From JAKAFX01 sp049965715 (lineage in GTDB: Archaea > Thermoplasmatota > Thermoplasmata > Thermoplasmatales > Thermoplasmataceae), in NCBI GenBank assembly GCA_049965715.1, contig JBMFWA010000004.1, forward strand, positions 34,525 to 98,524: a stretch of DNA of 64,000 bases, given 5' to 3'. The notes beneath the pieces were generated by a model, which was given only the letters and a program-made list of their open reading frames with translations, was not told the origin of the DNA and searched no databases. Below, in pieces: positions 45,904 through 55,006 of this stretch. Both the position numbers and the translations under genes were made by a program. Position 1 is the first letter of the stretch; every line of letters begins with the position of its first letter.

Positions 45904-47448
45904 TCAATCGGTCTGTTCTGACTCCGTTTTAGAGACTGCTGGATGACCCTTCAAGGACGCTGCAATGGCAGAACCAATAAGGCTAATCGCCAGGTTCACC
46001 ACAAGTGCAATCAGTCCAATGTAGAGGAAACTGAAGGGTGTGGAGAACTTGAACAGAACGGTCTCAAGTGTCGGGAATTTGTCCTGAACAAAGTTCGCAT
46101 AATAGATCATGTAAATACCAAGTATTATGCCCGCAGCCCAGCCCAGACCTACCGACCATTTTTCAAGTTTCTTTGTATACATTCCAAGGAATATTGCCGG
46201 CAGTGTCTGAAGTATTATTATTCCACCAATCAGCTGAAGTTCAAGTGAATAGGTGGAAGATATCAGGAATATGAATGCAAGGGCAAGAAACTTGAACATG
46301 ACCGAAAACCACTTGGCCATTCTTGCCTCATTCTTGGGACTCAGATCTGGCTTGAAAACCTTGACCACGTTTCTGGTGAGCAGGTTTGCCTGAGATATTG
46401 CCATTATGGACGCAGGAACCAATCCTCCTATGAATATGCCCAGGAACGCAAAGCCGACAAACCAGTCCGGGAACTCGGCATAAATCAGAGAAGGCACCAC
46501 AGTTACAGCGCCGTACTTGGAAACATAGCCGAGGGCAGCCGGTGACCCGTATATGAGGATGCCAAAAAGTGCAAGAAAAGCAAGGCCTATACCGTAGATA
46601 GGAAGCAGGGCTGTGCTGTATCTCAGTCTCTTAGTGGAGTTTGTGCTGAATACCCCATTGATGGCGTGTGGGTAGAGATAAAGGGCAAGAGCACTCATTA
46701 TGGAGAGACTGATAAACCCGTTCAGGAAAAGCGGTGCAAGTGACTCATAACTCGGCGCCGAGCTAGCCTTCATGGAGGCAAACGCATGGCCGAATCCGCC
46801 AATGTACATTGGAACCAGGACAATCACAACTATGACGGTTGCAAATATAATGACATCCTTCATCACGGCAGTAATTGTCGCACCTCTCAATCCGCTGGTG
46901 AAGGTGAATGCGGCAAGAATTATGAATGCTATAACAAGGGACAGCTCAGTTATAGTTACAGTGTCAATTGTGGTGAGCTGGCCAATCATGACGGTAAGCA
47001 CCGCCTGCATTCCGTAGATCTGAAGCGCTATATAAGGAAGTTCCGCTGCTATACCAGTGAGGGCTATAACGATGGCCAGTGTTTTACTGTTAAACTTGTC
47101 CTGAACCATGTCGACAGCAGTGACATAATTTTTGCCCTTCGAAATCTTCCATAACCTCGGCATGGTGATCATTGCTATACCGAAAGCCATGCCGACGTAG
47201 GGAACTGCAAAGTAGTAGATCGCCGCCTTCTCGTAAAGCAGTTCAGGAATTGCGATAAAGGTGTAGGCAGTGTACAGATCAGCACCTACCAGAAACCAGG
47301 CAAGGTATCCACCGAGCTTCCTTCCAGCAAGTGCCCATTCTCCAATATCACTCATGTCACCCTTTCTGAATCTTGAACTCCAGAAACCCAGACCCACGAA
47401 GATTACGAAGAGAGAGATGAAAACGGATAGAACCACATAGTTGTTCAT
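45904..47448 (-). CDS. Sodium:solute symporter family permease
   Basis: The 514-residue protein has about thirteen membrane segments and SSS-family features: DIGEWALAGRKLGGYLAWFLVGADLYTAYTF region near residue 35-65 (key motif WALAGRKLGG), GLVPASIMAISQANLLTRN and repeated Gly-rich segments. Together with its small DUF3311 partner it resembles monocarboxylate carriers (MctP/ActP-like) for lactate, pyruvate or acetate. The start codon overlaps the end of the partner gene by one base. Confidence 0.9.
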   Translation of the reverse strand: MNNYVVLSVFISLFVIFVGLGFWSSRFRKGDMSDIGEWALAGRKLGGYLAWFLVGADLYTAYTFIAIPELLYEKAAIYYFAVPYVGMAFGIAMITMPRLWKISKGKNYVTAVDMVQDKFNSKTLAIVIALTGIAAELPYIALQIYGMQAVLTVMIGQLTTIDTVTITELSLVIAFIILAAFTFTSGLRGATITAVMKDVIIFATVIVVIVLVPMYIGGFGHAFASMKASSAPSYESLAPLFLNGFISLSIMSALALYLYPHAINGVFSTNSTKRLRYSTALLPIYGIGLAFLALFGILIYGSPAALGYVSKYGAVTVVPSLIYAEFPDWFVGFAFLGIFIGGLVPASIMAISQANLLTRNVVKVFKPDLSPKNEARMAKWFSVMFKFLALAFIFLISSTYSLELQLIGGIIILQTLPAIFLGMYTKKLEKWSVGLGWAAGIILGIYMIYYANFVQDKFPTLETVLFKFSTPFSFLYIGLIALVVNLAISLIGSAIAASLKGHPAVSKTESEQTD

Positions 47449-47699
47449 TACTCACCACCCTCCATCTTATTCAGCAGCCAGGCAGCCATGGTATATGCAA
47501 CCGATGTCACGACCAGCCACACAATCTCGAACCAATAGAAGAAGGTCAAACCAAACAATTCAGGAGCCTTGAAGTTGTAGATTGGGGTTATAGCAAACAC
47601 TGCCATTGGGATTAACAGCAGCAACGCCACGATTACTTTTTGTCCTGTCGTACCTTTTGTCTCAAGACTCAATTCACCTTCAGTTGCACTGACAGTCAT
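47448..47699 (-). CDS. DUF3311 small membrane subunit of the symporter
   Basis: The 83-residue protein has two hydrophobic segments and the DUF3311 pattern: a proline/asparagine turn (ITPIYNFKAPELFG) followed by LTFFYWFEIVWLV. These small proteins sit directly upstream of SSS-family carriers, as here with a one-base overlap, and probably form a two-part permease with them. Confidence 0.85.
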   Translation of the reverse strand: MTVSATEGELSLETKGTTGQKVIVALLLLIPMAVFAITPIYNFKAPELFGLTFFYWFEIVWLVVTSVAYTMAAWLLNKMEGGE

Positions 47700-48081
47700 T
47701 GTCTATCAGTAGTGTATACAATGTGGTAATATTTTAAACTTTTGATAATAATTGTTAAGACCGGATGATAATTCTAATCTGGTATGAGATAAAATCTATT
47801 CATTAAAGGGCAGAGATAACGAAGGTATGAGAGCAATATCCCCTGATTTGGATAATTAAGGGGAAGGGCTATCATGATTCAACTCCAGGAACGCCTGAGG
47901 GACAGTGTGGATTGACAGATTTATCAAATTTTGTGAAAACCAGGGGAAACTATTCAAGGAGATATAACTAAAGTCCATCAGGTTGAAAAGAAAATAACCA
48001 AAAATACTGGAAAAATTAAAGATGGCCAATCATTGCAAAAGAAAATGAATAAAAATATCATCTGGTTTTCCAGACAGGAGA
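47700..48081. other. Intergenic region
   Basis: About 380 AT-rich bases. The left end holds the promoter region of the symporter pair (attttaaac near 47731). I see no coding frame, RNA fold or repeat in the rest, apart from a few A-rich runs near 47990-48060. Confidence 0.4.
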
Positions 48082-48540
48082 TTAGTTGTCCGTGGGACCT
48101 GTCGTATTCTGGTTATCTTCGCTACCTGTGGAATTGTCGTCCACAGATTGTCCTTCTCCCAGTTCTCCGCTATCCTGGTTTTCTGCAAGATGCGCAGAAA
48201 TTACCTGGTTGCTGGACTGGTTTACCTGAACGACGTATACCAGACCATTGGGTGCCAGAACCTTTATGTCGAAAACAGAAACTCCATGTTCTGTATCGTT
48301 CTCTGTCTTCAGGATCTTTGCGGTTCCGTTTCCGGGGTAGTTCTGACTTACATATGATAGCGCTGCCTGCTGGGCCGCGGTCATATTGCCAGCAGGTGCA
48401 GTCGAAGCCAAGGCATGTCCAATGCTGGGCCCTGCAGCTATTCCTGCGGCCGAGGCGACAGATACAAGTGCTATTGCAGCCAGTATGGCCTTTATTCCGA
48501 TTATTGACGAAAGCAGTTTTTTCACCTCCTTGAAAGCCAT
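48082..48540 (-). CDS. Exported or anchored PepSY-domain protein
   Basis: From ATG 48540 the protein is 152 residues. A hydrophobic N-terminal segment (AILAAIALVSVASAAGIAAG) is followed by one PepSY-like domain (AALSYVSQNYPG, AKILKTEND, VYVVQVNQSSNQVISAH) and an acidic, N-glycosylation-rich tail. The start is chosen because AGGAG lies about eight bases before it; the frame opens with GTG at 48573. PepSY domains are thought to restrain proteases outside the cell; here the partner is unknown. Confidence 0.75.
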   Translation of the reverse strand: MAFKEVKKLLSSIIGIKAILAAIALVSVASAAGIAAGPSIGHALASTAPAGNMTAAQQAALSYVSQNYPGNGTAKILKTENDTEHGVSVFDIKVLAPNGLVYVVQVNQSSNQVISAHLAENQDSGELGEGQSVDDNSTGSEDNQNTTGPTDN

Positions 48541-48615
48541 AGAAAGCTCCTGCTGTAAACCGTTATGGAACACCCCTGTTCCATAAGTTTTTTATGCCAA
48601 GAGAAAATGTAAAAT

Positions 48616-49623
48616 GTGTCAAAACTCCTCGTGGCGCTCGTTATCCTGATGATATCATCAACTTTGATGTTCTCACAGGTTTCTTTCGGATCCGAAAGCG
48701 AAAACGAGATCAGCCTTGCGGATTTTCCTCAGATAACCATCAATGTGACCAACAGTGTGGACGTGAATCTCACATACTGGGCAATGGTTCTCTCAACCCC
48801 ACAGGGACCTGTTGGATCACAATTTGAAAAAATGAACTGGACAGTTTCCAACGTTTCAGATACATATTCATACGAGTCATCGTTCTCACTTACTCCTGTT
48901 TCAGGTACAGATCTGGGTGATTTTTATGGGAAGTATATCAATGCAGGCAGCAGTGCAGATCAATCAAAAGGTGCAGTTGCTGCAATTCCTGCGCGTGCCT
49001 ATGTGAACATCTCGCACTATCTTGGGCCTGTATCGTCCCTCTCAATTTTCAATGCAACTCAAAGTTCGAATTACAAATTCTCCGGGATCAACACTTCAAC
49101 ACTCAAAGCTTCTTTCAGTCTTGTTTTCACTGCCCCTCAAAACAGTACAATCAATAACTATTCCCTGTTTTTGATACAGGCTATCAAAGCTTCAGAAAAT
49201 GCACAGCAGCTGAATTACAGCAGCATAGAAGCACGCGGCGCCAATGAAACATATGGTGGAGTGGCAATGCAGACGGGTACTGGAAATAACACAACAAAAG
49301 CACTTTACTGGTGGGGAAATGATTTCCAGTATAACAACAGTATCATAGCAAGCAATGTTACGAGCATAACCCGCGAAGAAGGGAGGTACGTGATTTTTAA
49401 TTTCACTTTCCATACGTCCGGAGGGGTATCAGTCGTAACCCAGGATCCGTATATCTCAGTTAATGGAATAAGTTTGGTTGGAAACAGAATTACTGTTTAC
49501 GGAGAGAAAATTGCCAGTTTTCTCTTGGAACACGTTGAATTTACGGTTGGCGGTTTTGCTCTTGGTGTGGTTTTTCTGTTCGGCCTTTATGCAAGACACA
49601 AAAAACCGAAAATACGGTTCTAA
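48616..49623 (+). CDS. Surface protein with signal peptide and C-terminal anchor
   Basis: The 335-residue product starts (GTG) with a signal peptide (LLVALVILMISSTLMFSQVSF), has a long Asn/Ser/Thr-rich outer region with more than ten N-x-S/T sites and ends in one membrane segment (VGGFALGVVFLFGLYA) with a basic tail (RHKKPKIRF). This is a typical archaeal membrane-anchored glycoprotein. No domain is recognised. It ends in a four-base overlap with the convergent regulator gene. Confidence 0.75.
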   Translation: MSKLLVALVILMISSTLMFSQVSFGSESENEISLADFPQITINVTNSVDVNLTYWAMVLSTPQGPVGSQFEKMNWTVSNVSDTYSYESSFSLTPVSGTDLGDFYGKYINAGSSADQSKGAVAAIPARAYVNISHYLGPVSSLSIFNATQSSNYKFSGINTSTLKASFSLVFTAPQNSTINNYSLFLIQAIKASENAQQLNYSSIEARGANETYGGVAMQTGTGNNTTKALYWWGNDFQYNNSIIASNVTSITREEGRYVIFNFTFHTSGGVSVVTQDPYISVNGISLVGNRITVYGEKIASFLLEHVEFTVGGFALGVVFLFGLYARHKKPKIRF

Positions 49624-50114
49624 CTTTCGTCCAGAAGCCCCAGGATTGAGAGCGCAATCGAATCGATAAAACTGTAGCCGTATTTTTTTAAAAACGCAAT
49701 AAAAAGTTTCCTGTCCTTCAGTTCGAAACGAACATTCTTTCCATCGCGTATGACTTCGATGATTCCGTCACTCTCCATCTGCTTTATGATGTTAAGTTCC
49801 TTTTCTGCAAACAGATCGCTTGAGACGCCGCTGTTATTTGAAAGGGCAGAAAAAAGCAAGTCTTTTCCTGTTTTGTTTCTAAGATAAAAAGCTATTTTGC
49901 GGTCCGATATGGTTCCAGACTCGTTGGAGAAGAATCTCACATTTTCGCTATCTTTTCTGGAGATAATTTTCCCATCTCTTTCCAGCTGGTACAAGTGATA
50001 GTCAAGTTTTCCTACCGCGGAATTTGTTCTTCGCTGAAGTTCTCTAAAATGCAACCCAGGGTTTTCAGATATCACTTTCAGCAATTTCTCCCTGAACGTT
50101 TCCTTATCCTTCAA
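49620..50114 (-). CDS. Winged-helix transcription regulator with two HTH regions
   Basis: The 164-residue protein starts with a winged helix (LLKVISENPGLHFRELQRRTNSAVGKLDYHLYQLERDG as region 11-48; key part GLHFRELQRR) of the ArsR/MarR-like archaeal type. A second HTH-like part lies at about 90-145 (SSDLFAEKELNIIKQMESDGI). The start is TTG and touches the TAG stop of the upstream membrane protein (TAG|TTG), so the two are probably coupled. Targets are unknown; a membrane-linked sensing pair is possible. Confidence 0.8.
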   Translation of the reverse strand: MKDKETFREKLLKVISENPGLHFRELQRRTNSAVGKLDYHLYQLERDGKIISRKDSENVRFFSNESGTISDRKIAFYLRNKTGKDLLFSALSNNSGVSSDLFAEKELNIIKQMESDGIIEVIRDGKNVRFELKDRKLFIAFLKKYGYSFIDSIALSILGLLDES

Positions 50115-50444
50115 CTAAGAGATCCCTCTTAATATCCCGGCATAGAATACTAAAAGTATGAGGAATGCCAGCAGTATGCCGGCATAGGTTCCTGGAACCA
50201 ATATAAAGCCAAGAAGATCGAGTAGAATTAATACCAGATACACCATTATAATGGAAGATAGTATCAACAATGAACGGATTATCCGGACTTTTCTTATCCT
50301 GAGCACCCTAAGTGAACCTAAAATAATGATGATATCTATTGCAATAGATAACCCTATGAGGAGAAATATCAAATCAAGCACAGAAATAGTTGTTGCTGCC
50401 ACACTGTTATAAAGGGTCCTCATTAATTTAATTTTTCCAAGCAT
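50115..50444 (-). CDS. Small membrane protein paired with the winged-helix regulator
   Basis: The 109-residue product has three hydrophobic segments (VLDLIFLLIGLSIAIDIIII, SLLILSSIIMVYLVLILLDL, YAGILLAFLILLVFYAGILR) with a basic loop between the first two (RVLRIRKVRIIR). Its stop codon directly touches the start of the regulator gene. The pairing of a small membrane protein with a DNA-binding protein is common in archaeal genomes, but no function is known here. Confidence 0.7.
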   Translation of the reverse strand: MLGKIKLMRTLYNSVAATTISVLDLIFLLIGLSIAIDIIIILGSLRVLRIRKVRIIRSLLILSSIIMVYLVLILLDLLGFILVPGTYAGILLAFLILLVFYAGILRGIS

Positions 50445-50518
50445 GACAAAAGTTTAGCCAAACGGAAATAATTCTGGATCGATACCATCATATCCGGTAT
50501 GAAGCGTCCAATGACAAT

Positions 50519-50527
50519 GCTTATATA
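50519..50527 (+). promoter_or_regulatory. TATA box of the thermosome gene
   Basis: The bases gcttatata lie 30-38 bases before the ATG at 50557. This gives a transcript start about eight bases before the gene, so a very short leader is expected. Confidence 0.55.
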
Positions 50528-50556
50528 GAAGTTTATTTTTACTTCTTTCGATCAGT

Positions 50557-52185
50557 ATGATAGGCGGACAACCAATATTCATATTAAAAGAAGGAACTAA
50601 GAGAGAATCCGGCAAGGATGCTATGCAGAACAACATTGAGGCAGCGAGAGCCATTGCAACATCCATCAGGTCCACACTTGGACCGAGAGGAATGGACAAG
50701 ATGCTCGTCGACTCACTGGGCGATATAGTGATTACCAATGATGGAGTGACCATACTTAAGGAGATGGACGTTGAACACCCTGCTGCCAAGATGATGGTTG
50801 AGGTTTCCAAGACGCAGGACAGCTTTGTTGGGGACGGAACGACCACCGCAGTGATAGTGGCGGGAGGTCTTCTGAGCGAGGCTGAAAGCCTGATTAAGCA
50901 AAACGTTCACCCAACAGTGATAGCGGAAGGATTCAGAATGGCAGCTGTTCACGCAAAGAAAACCCTGAGTGAAATGTCAAAGAGCGTTTCAATAAAAGAT
51001 AAAGATCTTCTTCAAAAAATGGCATCTACTGCTCTCAGCAGCAAATCTGCCTCAGGGAGCAAGGAAAAACTGTCAGATATTTCATATGAGGCAGTAAAGA
51101 GCGTGGCTGAGAAGAACGAGAACAAGTACACTGTGGACTTCGACAACATCCAGATAGTCAAGAAGAAGGGTGGCGACATCGACGACACAGAACTCATATA
51201 CGGAATAATAGTCGATAAGGAGAAGGTCCACCCGGGAATGCCAGATTTCGTTAAGAATGCCAAGATAGCGTTACTGAATGCAGCCCTTGAGATCAAGAAA
51301 CCTGAATTTGACACAAACATCAGGATAGATGATCCATCGATGATCCAGAAATTCCTTACTCAGGAGGAGTCAATCCTGAAGGATATGGTAAAGAAGGTAA
51401 AGGAATCTGGAGCAAACGTGCTCATAACTCAGAAAGGCATTGATGACCTGGCACAGCATTATCTCTCAAAAGAAGGAATATACGCAGTCAGAAGAGTCAA
51501 GAAAAGCGATGTGGAGAAGCTGGCAAAGGCAACCGGCGCCTCCATAGTATCCTCTCTAGAGGAGCTGAGCTCATCGGATCTTGGTGATGCAGCGCTTGTT
51601 GAGCAGAAAAAAATTGACGAGGATTATCTGACGTTCATCACAGGATGCAAGAATCCCAAAGCCCTTAGCATACTCATAAGGGGCGGAACAGAGCACGTTG
51701 TTGATGAAATCGAGAGATCGCTTACCGACTCAATTCATGTGGTGGCGGCCGCCGTTGAGGATGGAAAGTACACCACCGGCGGGGGATCTTCTGCTGCAGA
51801 GATTGCACTGAGGTTGAGAGAATATGCATCGAAGGTCGGCGGCAGGCAGCAACTCGCCATAGAGAGATTTGCAAACGCAATGGAAGAAATTCCAAGAGCC
51901 CTTTCAGAAAACGCAGGACTGGACCCGATCGATGTTCTCATCAAGATCAGGAGCAAGCATGCAGAAGGTCAGAAATATTATGGCATCAATGTATTCACCG
52001 GAGAAGTTGAGGACATGGGCAAGGTTGGAGTCATTGAACCTCTGAGGGTTGGAGAGCAGGCGATAGAATCCGCAACCGAAGCCTCAGTGATGATCCTCAG
52101 GATTGACGATGTCATTGCAACAAAGGGAAGCAAAGGGCCATCCACGCCACCTGGAGGACCCGGAGCTGGCGGAGACGAAGACTGA
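50557..52185 (+). CDS. Thermosome subunit (group II chaperonin)
   Basis: The 542-residue protein has all chaperonin motifs: STLGPRGMDKMLVD, ITNDGVTILKEMDVEHPAAKM region near 65-85 (key part NDGVTILKEM), the ATP site GDGTTTAVIVAG, RGGTEHVVDE and VEDGKYTTGGGSSAAE-type segment near residue 405, ending with a Gly-rich tail (GGPGAGGDED). It folds proteins in the cytosol as a double ring with a built-in lid. A second subunit gene (alpha or beta) is not in the window. Confidence 0.97.
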   Translation: MIGGQPIFILKEGTKRESGKDAMQNNIEAARAIATSIRSTLGPRGMDKMLVDSLGDIVITNDGVTILKEMDVEHPAAKMMVEVSKTQDSFVGDGTTTAVIVAGGLLSEAESLIKQNVHPTVIAEGFRMAAVHAKKTLSEMSKSVSIKDKDLLQKMASTALSSKSASGSKEKLSDISYEAVKSVAEKNENKYTVDFDNIQIVKKKGGDIDDTELIYGIIVDKEKVHPGMPDFVKNAKIALLNAALEIKKPEFDTNIRIDDPSMIQKFLTQEESILKDMVKKVKESGANVLITQKGIDDLAQHYLSKEGIYAVRRVKKSDVEKLAKATGASIVSSLEELSSSDLGDAALVEQKKIDEDYLTFITGCKNPKALSILIRGGTEHVVDEIERSLTDSIHVVAAAVEDGKYTTGGGSSAAEIALRLREYASKVGGRQQLAIERFANAMEEIPRALSENAGLDPIDVLIKIRSKHAEGQKYYGINVFTGEVEDMGKVGVIEPLRVGEQAIESATEASVMILRIDDVIATKGSKGPSTPPGGPGAGGDED

Positions 52186-52209
52186 GCAGACATGGCCAGA
52201 ATTTCATAA

Positions 52210-52237
52210 TTTTTTATTTTCCAAAAAAAATTTTTTT
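52210..52237 (+). terminator. T-rich transcription end after the thermosome gene
   Basis: Within 55 bases of the stop codon lie a T-rich run (ttttttatttt) and eight A followed by seven T. Archaeal RNA polymerase stops at such T-runs. The whole gap up to 52369 is strongly AT-rich and holds no gene. Confidence 0.45.
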
Positions 52238-52369
52238 GATGCTGAAAACTATTTTTCAAACATGTCGGAGACTGATTTTTCCCTTTATGAACAAAATCAA
52301 GTTGAATATCTTTGTATAGAGCAAAAAAATTGAAATCAAAAACTGTTATATATTGATAAAATTTATCGA

Positions 52370-53332
52370 ATGGTGCAAAACGTTTATGCCCAGGTTTATA
52401 AGAAGCAGCATTACGGAATGGTAGGTAAACACTCTGCAGTGAAGGTATGTCACTGGACAAAAAGTGAAATGACTGGTGGAAAAGGCTGCTACAAGGATAC
52501 GTTTTATGGTATAGAGTCTCACAGGTGCATCCAGATGACTCCCGCGGTGAATTCCTGTACTGAAAATTGCTCGTTTTGCTGGAGATTCCAGGGATTTGAC
52601 AGCATGCACATTTCAGACGAGGACGATCCAGAGTTCATACTCGAGGAGTCCATAAAGGCCCACAAAAAACTTCTATCGGGATTCAAGGGGAATCCCAAGG
52701 TAACCAAGGAAAAATGGGAGGAGTCACAGAATCCCAAGCACATAGCAATTTCCCTTACCGGGGAACCCACCCTTTACACGAGACTTGGTGAGTTCATAGA
52801 GCTGGCAACGAAAAGAGGATTCTCAACGTTTCTGGTCACAAACGGAACGTTGCCCATGGTACTTGAAAAACTCAATCCACTTCCCACACAGCTTTACGTG
52901 ACCGTTGCGGGTCCAAACAAACAGGTTTTCAACGATCTTCTAAATCCCGCCATAGGAAATGCGTGGGAAAATTTCAACAGAACAATTGATCTGCTTCCAA
53001 GCCTTGACACAAGAATTGTGCTGAGGCACACTCTGGTGAAAGACATAAACATGCCATTTCTAGATGAATATCATTTCCTTGACAGCAGGGCAGATCCAGA
53101 CTTCGTTGAATGCAAGGGTTATGTTCATGTGGGGCAATCAATATCCAGGCTCACTCAGGATAACATGCCGTCCCATGATGAGATTCTCCAGTTCTCAAGG
53201 GACCTCGGTGCCAGACTTGGATACGAACTGACTGCTGACAGGAAGGAAAGCAGGGTTGCTCTTCTGGCAAAGAACCCCTCAAATTCAAAGATCGACTTCG
53301 ATAAGATTTCATCCGGACTGAACCTTGCTTAG
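52370..53332 (+). CDS. taw1: tRNA 4-demethylwyosine synthase (TYW1/Taw1)
   Basis: The 320-residue radical SAM protein has the cluster motif CTENCSFCWR near residue 64, preceded by the early cysteines at CHWTK and GCYKDTFYG, GEPTLYTRLGEF (SAM-binding GE motif) and GYVHVGQSISRL in the C-terminal part. It builds the tricyclic wyosine core at G37 of tRNA-Phe from pyruvate and SAM. The ATG follows a very AT-rich stretch with several TATA-like sites. Confidence 0.95.
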   Translation: MVQNVYAQVYKKQHYGMVGKHSAVKVCHWTKSEMTGGKGCYKDTFYGIESHRCIQMTPAVNSCTENCSFCWRFQGFDSMHISDEDDPEFILEESIKAHKKLLSGFKGNPKVTKEKWEESQNPKHIAISLTGEPTLYTRLGEFIELATKRGFSTFLVTNGTLPMVLEKLNPLPTQLYVTVAGPNKQVFNDLLNPAIGNAWENFNRTIDLLPSLDTRIVLRHTLVKDINMPFLDEYHFLDSRADPDFVECKGYVHVGQSISRLTQDNMPSHDEILQFSRDLGARLGYELTADRKESRVALLAKNPSNSKIDFDKISSGLNLA

Positions 53333-53342
53333 AAACGCCGGA

Positions 53343-53543
53343 TTACTCCTCAGTTTGAGGAATGATGTGTACCACTGCCATGGCGATGGGTATCACTCCA
53401 AGTATTGCAACAACAACTCCAATAAGTATTCCTGGAGAGAATTTCTGGAAAGCGGTGTAAGTCGAATATGCAGTTCCAAGGGAAAACAGCAAGAGACCCA
53501 ATATGATGTAATTCATCCACCTGTTGTTACTTTCTCCACTCAA
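53343..53543 (-). CDS. Small two-segment membrane protein
   Basis: The 66-residue product has two hydrophobic segments (MNYIILGLLLFSLGTAYS and ILIGVVVAILGVIPIAMAVV) joined by a short polar loop. It is convergent with taw1 (ten bases apart). It is not recognised, but the clear membrane topology and lack of overlap with other genes support it as real. Confidence 0.6.
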   Translation of the reverse strand: MSGESNNRWMNYIILGLLLFSLGTAYSTYTAFQKFSPGILIGVVVAILGVIPIAMAVVHIIPQTEE

Positions 53544-53707
53544 TGATTATCACTATTCCAGAACAATCAAAACTATTTATAACTATTCCGGGGTGAAAAT
53601 TCCAGCTATCATTTAACTGTCATTCAAATTCACTGCACTTGGAAATTCATGTGCAGTGATCACTCTGGCCAGGTGGCAGTTAAATTATAGTGCAAGAGGA
53701 TTATGTA

Positions 53708-54910
53708 ATGATAAAGATGCTTGACTATAGCTTTTCACAGGATCAGGAAATGATGCGGGAGTCCGTGAGGGAATTTGCGAAGAGGGAAATTTCTCCTAGA
53801 ATTCAATCAATGATCAAGAACAGGAGAATTCCGGATGAGATTTTCAGCGGGCTCGCAAGAATGAACCTACTGGGAATGACAGTGCCTGAAAAATATGGAG
53901 GAATAGGGGCAGACGCAGTTACAACCGGAATAGCCGCAGAGGAGATTGCACGTGCTGATCCAACAGCATCCATCCCGGTACTCTTTCTTGTGGACAATGC
54001 CTGGTCATATCTGGTAAGCAAGTATGGTACGGAAGAACTCAAGTCCTCGCTTCTTCCAAACGTAGCGAAGGGAAAATCCATAGTGGGGATAGCCTCCACC
54101 GAACCAAACTTTGGTTCAGACATTGGATCGATGACCACCACAGCTTCCATCAGGGGAAAAGAAATAGTCATCTCGGGGGAGAAGGCTTTCATAAGTCTTA
54201 TCAGGGACATAAAGGAGAGAAGCGGGGGATTTGTCACAGTGACCAAAACCGACATGAACAGGGGCACGGGCGGTGTTTCTCTGGTATACGTTCCATATAC
54301 AGAGGGAAAATTTGACATAAATTACACCGAGGAAATGGGAAGAGAAGGATCCTCATGGGGCAGCTTCAGAATCAATAACCTGAGCGTTCCCGCATCCAAC
54401 ATGCTTGGCACACTTAACAAGGGATTTAACATAGTTCATGAGGGGTTCGAATTTGCGAGAGGGCTGATATCGGTTATTAGCGCAGCATCTGCCTTGAATT
54501 CGCTCGAAAACGGGATGAACTACATGAAGGAAAGGAAAGCCTTTGGACAGCCGATTGCGAAGTATCAGGGTCTGCAGTTTGATCTGGCCGGTCACGTCGC
54601 CAGAATGGAAGCGGCGATGACAATGGCCTACAAAGCCCTCTGGACATATGATCAGGAGCAGAAATATGGTAAATTTACAAGATTCCAGGTGAGCAAAGCA
54701 ATTGCCGTGGCAAAACTCATATCAACAACATGGGCATTCGATGCGATCAACGATGCCCTGCAGTGGCAGGGAGCTTATGGGTATTCAAAAGACTGTCCTG
54801 AAGAATGGGCTCTGAGAGGAATTCGATCTTTTCAGCTTGCAGAAGGATCAAGAGAGATAATGAAACTGATCATCGCCAGGGAGAGTCTGGGAAAGGAATA
54901 CATCAAATGA
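53708..54910 (+). CDS. Acyl-CoA dehydrogenase
   Basis: From ATG 53708 the product is 400 residues. Family features are the N-terminal helix (REFAKREISPRI), GMTVPEKYGGIGADAVTTG at 55-75 (key part PEKYGG), the FAD/substrate region STEPNFGSD, and the C-terminal WQGAYGYSKDCPEEWALRGI region (key part QGAYGYS), ending SREIMKLIIAR. A TATA-like ttaaattata is about 24 bases before this ATG. It oxidises a fatty or branched acyl-CoA in the cytosol; no other beta-oxidation gene is in the window. Confidence 0.93.
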   Translation: MIKMLDYSFSQDQEMMRESVREFAKREISPRIQSMIKNRRIPDEIFSGLARMNLLGMTVPEKYGGIGADAVTTGIAAEEIARADPTASIPVLFLVDNAWSYLVSKYGTEELKSSLLPNVAKGKSIVGIASTEPNFGSDIGSMTTTASIRGKEIVISGEKAFISLIRDIKERSGGFVTVTKTDMNRGTGGVSLVYVPYTEGKFDINYTEEMGREGSSWGSFRINNLSVPASNMLGTLNKGFNIVHEGFEFARGLISVISAASALNSLENGMNYMKERKAFGQPIAKYQGLQFDLAGHVARMEAAMTMAYKALWTYDQEQKYGKFTRFQVSKAIAVAKLISTTWAFDAINDALQWQGAYGYSKDCPEEWALRGIRSFQLAEGSREIMKLIIARESLGKEYIK

Positions 54911-55006
54911 GTCTCTAAACGTTGAATGTAACCGGGGCCTGGAAGGGAACCCTGAAAATGGAATGTAAACAGGATCTGTCAAATCCATGAGAATCCCCGG
55001 TCCTCC

